Assembly: GCF_016755875.1 (NCBI RefSeq)
Contig: NZ_BNED01000005.1
Coordinates: forward strand, 4,168,001-4,232,000
Reading direction: 5' to 3'
Source: Streptomyces spororaveus
Lineage (GTDB): Bacteria; Actinomycetota; Actinomycetes; Streptomycetales; Streptomycetaceae
DNA: 64,000 nucleotides
Shown one piece after another: positions 59,126-64,000 of the stretch. The position numbers and the translations under genes were made by a program. The notes below the pieces were generated by a model that saw only the letters and a list, made by a program, of their open reading frames with translations, was not told the origin of the DNA and searched no databases. Each line of letters begins with the position of its first letter. Position 1 is the stretch's first letter.

Positions 59126-61717
59126 TCAGGCTTGCCGCTGCGCTCGGGCGTTACGTGGCACCAGAAGCCCGCCCATCGCGGCAGCTGTGATCACAGCCGC
59201 GACGACGGTGAGGGCGAGCCATCCGGCGGGAATGGCGACATGGGTCTCCATGCCGACCAAGAAGGCTACGGCCGCTGCGATACCCCACCCGGTTCCGATG
59301 ACTCCGCTCATGACGATCAGCAAAGCGGACATGGAGGACGCCAGTCGGCGACGCCACCAGGAACTGGCACCCACCGCACCGAGCATCTGGTACTCGCCCC
59401 TCAGATCGGAAGTCCAGAGGCTGACCATGGCCGCGACGATCACCATCGTCGTCAGTGCGGAGATCGCGGCGACCAGTGGTTGGAGTCGTTCCACTGCGCT
59501 GACCACCGAGGGTCCGGATTCCACGGCGACCGTGGAATCCGCCTGCACGTCCGCCGGAAGGGCCCGCAAGACATCCTGCTGCTTGAGTTCGGAGTCGGCA
59601 GTGAGAAGGTAGGTCTCCGCGCCGACAGGGATAATGCGGGAAGCCCGTGCACCCGCAGGACTGACCACGACCGCAGGCAGCTGCTGGTACTCCTCGGCTC
59701 CGGTACTCCGCAGCCGGATCAGAGGCAGCTTCACCGTCGTCTCAAGAACGAAGCCGTTCCTGTCACGGACCATGGCCACGAGCTCCACGGTGTCCTTCAA
59801 GCCGGCCGGCGTGACCGCAACGGCTGCCTCTCCGCTCTCGTACTGCCTGCGCTGCTCGTCGGTCATCTCCCCGGCGAGGGTCTGCGCCCCAGCAGTGTCT
59901 GCGATCGCGACGGCCGGGAAAGGGATCCGGGAAGCCGAGGACACGTAGCAGGGCTGCCAGTCGTTCTGTCCGTAGGACAACAGCCCTCTGTCGCTGATAC
60001 AGCCGACGAAGTCGGTCCGAGGAGCGACCTGTAGTTGCTTGCCGTCGCGTGCGACCGCGGCACGCTGGTAGCCGGTGGATACGTCAGCGGCCCTGGTGGA
60101 ACTCTTCAACGCGGCACGCTCCGCGTCACTCAGCGCACGCGGGGCCACGATGAGCGCGGACTTGCCGGGGAGCGACGGCTGATAGCTCTCCCGCTGCTTC
60201 TGAGCCACTGAAGCCGAGGCGATGAGTACGGTGGCGGACACGGCCGCGACCACACCGAGCGCGATCAACGTGGTCGCGGCCCGCACGGGGAACGCGAGCA
60301 GGGATCGCGCGGCGGTGCGCAGCAGGGTCGGCAGGGGGAGGTACGGGATGTCCGCTCGATGGGCGGCTACCGCAGAGAGACCCATCGCCGTTCCCGTAAT
60401 GCCGAAGGTGAAGACGACGACGCCCAAGCCCGCGGTCAACGCACTGGCATCCGTCACCACCGCCGCCAGCCCGGCAACTGTCGCCACCACCAGGCAACCG
60501 CCGGCGGCAGCACGCACGCGCAGCCGACGGCTACTGTGGACGGGCGGAAGCGCCTTCAACAAGGCGATGGGATTTTCGCGCAACGCTGCCCGTGCGGGAA
60601 GGGTCGACACGACCACAGTGACGAGCACCGCCATTGCGACCAGGATCAGCGAAGTGAGCCAGGCTCCCTCCACCACACCCCAATCCGCACCCGCACGTTC
60701 GGCGAGCACGGGAGCGAGCAGATGAGCCGCAACCTGCCCGGCCCCGACACCGACGATGGATCCCACCAGGGAGACGCAGAGCGCGTGTGTCCTGAAGAAC
60801 GCGGCACTCACCTGGGTCGGAGCACCGAGCGCGGCCAGCAGACCCATGTGCCGACGCTGACTGCGCACGACCACGGCGAATACGGCGGTCACCAGGAGCG
60901 CGATCTCTGCCAGCAGCCCGAATCCGATCAGCAACGCGGTGGAGTCCGTGGCATCGCTTTCCTCGGCGATGGCCGTGGCCTGGCTGCTGGGCGTATAGGC
61001 GTAGCCCGCGCTCTTCAGTTTTCCGGAGATCGCGGGAAGGTCATCCTGCCGCGGCAGGCCGACGAACCATCGGGGGCTCCCGACGTCCTTGGCCGACGTC
61101 ATGGCGGCCCAGGTCTGGGGTCCACCCGGCGGGAGGATGACCAAGCGGTGGTTCAGGTCGACCCGGTCGGATACGAGGGCCGAGACGATGAGGCGGGCAC
61201 TCCCGACCGACACCTGCTGGCCGACTTCCGTGACACCGACGGCCTTCGCCAGCGCGGACGACAGAGTGATGGTCCCGTCCTGGGTCGGGAAAGCGCCCCG
61301 GTCCTTGCGGTAGAGACCGGTGGTCAGAGGAGATGCCAGGTCGATCGCGCGCCCGTCGACGGTGCCCTGCTGCCCCTCCGGGCCGCGGATGGTCAGTCCG
61401 ATGACGTCGATGTCGTAGGCGAGGCGCGTGCCGTCGGGTAGCGAGGCTGCCACGTGCGCCGTGGAGGCGGCCGGGTCTGCCGCGTTGTCCTTCCGCTCAC
61501 CGGAGAGCGTGCTGATCCGGCCGTCTGCCGTGCCGTAGGCCATGGCCCTCGCCTCCGCGACCGAGACGCGGGAGGTAGCCGTCAGCGCCGCCACCGTCGA
61601 ACCGGCCCCGACTGGTAGGGCGATGGCCAGGCAGACGAGCAGCGTACGGAAACGGCTGCGGCTCGCGAGGCGCCAGCCGAGCACCCAGGCCAAGCGGCGG
61701 CGGCCGAGGCGGCTCAC
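59126..61717 (-). CDS. FtsX-like ABC permease (MacB/SalY type)
   Basis: 863 residues with the two-times-four helix layout of large FtsX-family permeases: helix 1 at about 15-40 (RTLLVCLAIALPVGAGSTVAAL), a large external domain, then a helix block near 290-430 (including GLLAEIALLVTAVFAVVVRSQRR), and the same again in the second half. They couple ATP use to extrusion of peptides or lipoproteins from the outer face. The GTG at 61717 overlaps the ATPase stop (GTGA). It lies in the tRNA-Gly island, downstream of a secreted small protein. Confidence 0.88.
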   Translation of the reverse strand: MSRLGRRRLAWVLGWRLASRSRFRTLLVCLAIALPVGAGSTVAALTATSRVSVAEARAMAYGTADGRISTLSGERKDNAADPAASTAHVAASLPDGTRLAYDIDVIGLTIRGPEGQQGTVDGRAIDLASPLTTGLYRKDRGAFPTQDGTITLSSALAKAVGVTEVGQQVSVGSARLIVSALVSDRVDLNHRLVILPPGGPQTWAAMTSAKDVGSPRWFVGLPRQDDLPAISGKLKSAGYAYTPSSQATAIAEESDATDSTALLIGFGLLAEIALLVTAVFAVVVRSQRRHMGLLAALGAPTQVSAAFFRTHALCVSLVGSIVGVGAGQVAAHLLAPVLAERAGADWGVVEGAWLTSLILVAMAVLVTVVVSTLPARAALRENPIALLKALPPVHSSRRLRVRAAAGGCLVVATVAGLAAVVTDASALTAGLGVVVFTFGITGTAMGLSAVAAHRADIPYLPLPTLLRTAARSLLAFPVRAATTLIALGVVAAVSATVLIASASVAQKQRESYQPSLPGKSALIVAPRALSDAERAALKSSTRAADVSTGYQRAAVARDGKQLQVAPRTDFVGCISDRGLLSYGQNDWQPCYVSSASRIPFPAVAIADTAGAQTLAGEMTDEQRRQYESGEAAVAVTPAGLKDTVELVAMVRDRNGFVLETTVKLPLIRLRSTGAEEYQQLPAVVVSPAGARASRIIPVGAETYLLTADSELKQQDVLRALPADVQADSTVAVESGPSVVSAVERLQPLVAAISALTTMVIVAAMVSLWTSDLRGEYQMLGAVGASSWWRRRLASSMSALLIVMSGVIGTGWGIAAAVAFLVGMETHVAIPAGWLALTVVAAVITAAAMGGLLVPRNARAQRQA

Positions 61718-62439
61718 GGTGTGTCCGCCGCGACGATACGGCCGTCCTGGAGTCGGACGACCTGGTCTGCGGCAGCCGTCACTTCCGGGTTGTGGGTCGC
61801 GATCACGCACGCGACGCCGCTGTTCGCGACCTCTCGCAGTAGTGCGATGACGCGCTCGCCATTCGCGGAGTCCAGGGCTCCGGTGGGTTCGTCGGCCAGT
61901 ACCAGCGGCCGGTGGTCGGCGATGGCCCTTGCTATGGCCACCCGCTGCTGTTCCCCACCGGACAGCTGATCCGGGAACTTCCTCGCGTGCCCCTGGACGC
62001 CGGTCCGCTCAAGCGCCTCGGCCGCTTGCCGCCGTGCCGCCTTGCGCGCCATGCCGGACAGTTCCAGCGGGAGGCAGACGTTCTCCAGCACCGTCATGGT
62101 GCGGATGAGGTTGTACTCCTGAAAGATGTACGCCACCGAGCTGGCCCGAGTGCGGGTCAGCTCAGCCGGCCCCATCTTCGTGAGCACGTGCTGGGCCAGC
62201 GTCACGGTGCCGGAGGTCGCCTGTTCCAGGCCGCCTGCGATGTTGAGCAGCGTCGACTTCCCCGATCCGCTGTGGCCGACCACTGCGGCCAAGTTCCCGG
62301 GGTGGAAGTCGACCGTCACGGCGTCGAGGGCCACATGACGCGTCTCGCCCGTTCCGTATATCTTGTGAACGCCCTCAAGCCGGAGGACCGGTTCGAGCGG
62401 CCCTCCGGCTTGAGGTGCATTGGCTAACGCAGTGCGCAT
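61714..62439 (-). CDS. LolD/MacB-type ABC ATPase
   Basis: 241 residues. Walker A GHSGSGKSTLL at about 55-65, Q-loop IFQEYNLI, signature LSGGEQQRVAIARA, Walker B LVLADEPTGALDS and H-loop THNPEV. LolD/MacB ATPases pair with FtsX permeases. It overlaps the permease gene by 4 nt and would energise it. Confidence 0.93.
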   Translation of the reverse strand: MRTALANAPQAGGPLEPVLRLEGVHKIYGTGETRHVALDAVTVDFHPGNLAAVVGHSGSGKSTLLNIAGGLEQATSGTVTLAQHVLTKMGPAELTRTRASSVAYIFQEYNLIRTMTVLENVCLPLELSGMARKAARRQAAEALERTGVQGHARKFPDQLSGGEQQRVAIARAIADHRPLVLADEPTGALDSANGERVIALLREVANSGVACVIATHNPEVTAAADQVVRLQDGRIVAADTP

Positions 62440-62517
62440 GTTCCGGAAACAACCTCTCGTGAATTCTGATGAGTTGTCATCGCGGAGCGCCCCGCGGTGA
62501 GCAGCAGGTGGCCGGAG

Positions 62518-62847
62518 CTAGGAAGCCTTGGTCTCCAGGATGGCCTGCCGCATGCTGAACCAGCAGAAGCCGTTCTGGGAGTACTTCCAGCCCCCCACCC
62601 AGGCGGTGTAGATGTCCGGCGCCCCCTTGCAGTCGGCACGGCCACGTGCCTGGCCACCCACGACGTCGCCGCAGGAGATCCACACGCCGTCGCTGTTCTC
62701 GCCGTAACTGCCCACGGCACAGTCCGCGTACACCGTATTGGCACCGGTCGGCGCAGCCTGCGCCGGCGCGGCAGCTGCCACACCGGCGAATGCGACGGCA
62801 CTGATGCCGAGCGCCGCTACCTTACGCCCGAATTTGCCCTGTAACAC
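62518..62847 (-). CDS. Small secreted cysteine-containing protein
   Basis: 109 residues. Sec signal peptide to about 31 (GRKVAALGISAVAFAGVAAAAPAQA), then a mature domain of about 79 residues with four cysteines (DCAVG, SCGD, DCKGA, FCWF) that could form two disulfides, plus GQARGRADC and a W-rich core. Such proteins are common in Streptomyces; I know no function. The GTG at 62847 is preceded by GGAGG 10 nt upstream. It is 78 nt upstream of, and on the same strand as, the ABC pair, so the pair may export, sense or resist this protein. Confidence 0.72.
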   Translation of the reverse strand: MLQGKFGRKVAALGISAVAFAGVAAAAPAQAAPTGANTVYADCAVGSYGENSDGVWISCGDVVGGQARGRADCKGAPDIYTAWVGGWKYSQNGFCWFSMRQAILETKAS

Positions 62848-63799
62848 GAGATTTCCCCCTCCGGGATGTTGGTACGGAAACGGATCTTCGGTCGTGCAGG
62901 AACGACTCAACCGCCCCCGAGGAAGCATCGGAACCGAGGATTGCGCCACATCGGGATTCCCGCGCCCCCTGCGACCGGAGTGAGAACTCCTTGCATGAGT
63001 CGGCAGCAGAAGAAAGTAGGCTGAATGAGCACCCCATCCCACCTGCGACACACGCCGAGCCATTGCAAACGCGACGCGCAACGACTCCGCGACGGCCGAC
63101 CAACGACTCCCGCAGAACCCGACCGCACCATGCCTTCCACCCCTATTCTCCGTAGATTTACTACCTCCATTGAATGAGTCCGACCCACGACATCCCACGG
63201 AGCGGGTACGCGTACAACCGGAGGAGGCCGCAATTCCGGCGGCCTCTCACCAGCAGCCCTGGGACGAATTCTGGCGTGAACCACACGAGCTCGACAGCAC
63301 GCGCCAGCCCGATCGGCGGTGGACGCACGTAGGGCTGAAGCCGGCCCAGGCGAGTGGCTCGCAGATTGCCGATTCCCAATCGCTCAGGGCAGCGCATGGA
63401 GTGAACGCGATGCGGCAAGCAGCGCCTACGGCGGAGGGCAGGAACGACGGCTTCCGTAGATCGGATGCGGCGAGCAGACCCGGCGGGGATCCGCCGCCAG
63501 CCGTGTGGTGGCGCTTCAAAGGCCGGGCCCCCAGCGGAACGCTCCTCTGGCGACCTGCATGCTGCGCATCTCGACCTGGCCGCCGCCTACCTCGTGAACG
63601 GTGACGCGGAAGGCGCCGGTATGGAACTCGCGGCAGCCCTCGACTCCCGCCCCAAGGCACGGCGCGCGGCCGTGTCATACCGTGCCAGTAGGGGCGGTGT
63701 ACAGCGGTCAACAGGGGGCTGCCGAGGACATCCGGAACTGCACACCTGGCGGGTGTTACCGCAGGCCAGAGGGCATATCGACACCCTTAGCACCATTGA
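62848..63799. other. Island region without a confident intact gene
   Basis: About 950 nt between the secreted-protein gene and the att copy. Frames exist on both strands but lack coherent domains and ribosome sites; one stretch at 63540-63690 reads as a gene remnant. GC and codon bias are irregular, consistent with decayed or foreign DNA. Confidence 0.5.
63540..63690 (+). pseudogene. Remnant of a TPR/HTH regulator gene
   Basis: The in-frame stretch GDLHAAHLDLAAAYLVNGDAEGAGMELAAALDSRPKARR resembles the tetratricopeptide end of Streptomyces XRE-type regulators. The flanking frame is incoherent. No start or complete domain remains. Confidence 0.4.
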
Positions 63800-63842
63800 T
63801 TCCCAAGCTTATAGCGCGGGTTCGATTCCCGTCATCCGCTCC
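63800..63842 (+). repeat. attR-like copy of the tRNA-Gly 3' part
   Basis: 43 bp identical to 58967-59009, with no rest of a tRNA upstream. It marks the right end of the island. Confidence 0.9.
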
Positions 63843-63892
63843 TGGAACCGGGCTACGGCGAGAGCAAGGTTCTTGGATCGTCGACGTCAACT

Positions 63893-64000
63893 GTGATCTC
63901 GAATCCCGAGGTTGAGCTGAAGGTGGCCACGTTCCCGGAGAGCTGGATCCGATCAAACGGATTGGATTCCGTGAAGAAGACTGCCCAGCTGAGCGCGCGG
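63893..64000 (+). CDS. Partial ORF of unknown function (runs off the window)
   Basis: A GTG at 63893 opens a frame that continues to the window end (first 36 residues, MISNPEVELKVATFPES then WIRSNGLDSVKKTAQLSAR). Charged and plausibly a real gene; the missing part prevents identification. It lies just outside the island's right att copy. Confidence 0.4.
   Translation, partial: MISNPEVELKVATFPESWIRSNGLDSVKKTAQLSAR

Noticed and set aside
63170..63604. 144-residue plus-strand ORF in the island
   Set aside because: No domain, no ribosome site, and composition like random GC-rich sequence.

Overview
The window is high-GC actinobacterial DNA, almost certainly a Streptomyces chromosome in its conserved core. 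The evidence is the strong G/C third-position bias, frequent GTG starts, many leaderless promoters, HspR/HAIR heat-shock control, a GTTTCACGTGAAAC parS site, and housekeeping genes purA, fbaA, pyrE, clpB, dnaK-grpE-dnaJ-hspR, dcd and tRNA-Gly. All calls come from reading the sequence; no database search was run.

Layout. 1-2.3 kb: the end of a NarL-type two-component pair, then a cytochrome P450. 2.3-5.4 kb: a two-gene ABC exporter divergent from a MarR-like regulator, with a perfect 22-bp palindrome over the exporter promoter. 5.5-8.9 kb: AraC regulator, VOC protein and a short UvrA paralogue. 9.0-11.4 kb: a DAG-kinase-like gene divergent from purA. 11.5-15.3 kb: a SpoIIE phosphatase and a MASE1 membrane protein separated by an intact IS481-family element, then a DUF1963 gene. 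15.4-18.5 kb: kynurenine pathway (tryptophan dioxygenase, kynureninase, probable formamidase). 18.6-25.9 kb: DUF3151, a TetR regulator, fbaA, parS, pyrE, an epimerase, an SRPBCC protein, a membrane spermidine-synthase-like protein and DUF2617. 26.3-29.1 kb: an aminotransferase whose 3' end was invaded by a small toxin-antitoxin islet, leaving the old tail 1.2 kb downstream. 29.2-34.3 kb: PIG-V-like glycosyltransferase, YbjN protein, clpB and a PPOX-class oxidoreductase.

34.4-36.1 kb is the most unusual locus. A secreted 84-residue peptide ends in exactly three 13-residue DTGWT repeats. It overlaps by ATGA a 104-residue Rieske-like protein that has lost its iron-sulfur ligands, and it is divergent from a LuxR-type regulator. 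36.2-47.6 kb is a polymorphic toxin locus: a membrane-anchored DNRLRE/FG-GAP protein divergent from a 2462-residue secreted RHS protein with an embedded ricin-B lectin, a Hint self-cleaving domain and a barnase/RNase Sa-type toxin, followed by a barstar-like immunity gene.

47.7-52.0 kb: the dnaK operon under HAIR boxes. 52.2-58.7 kb: a sugar transferase, an HdrD/EtfD-like iron-sulfur oxidoreductase with a long Ala/Glu/Lys tail, a secreted protein, a Yip1-type membrane protein, and the phosphoribosyltransferase-dcd pair. 58.9-63.8 kb: tRNA-Gly(CCC) with an identical 43-bp copy of its 3' part 4.8 kb downstream. These repeats bracket a genomic island holding a MacB/FtsX-type ABC transporter and a small secreted Cys-containing protein, with no integrase in view. 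The window ends in a partial unknown ORF just outside the island.
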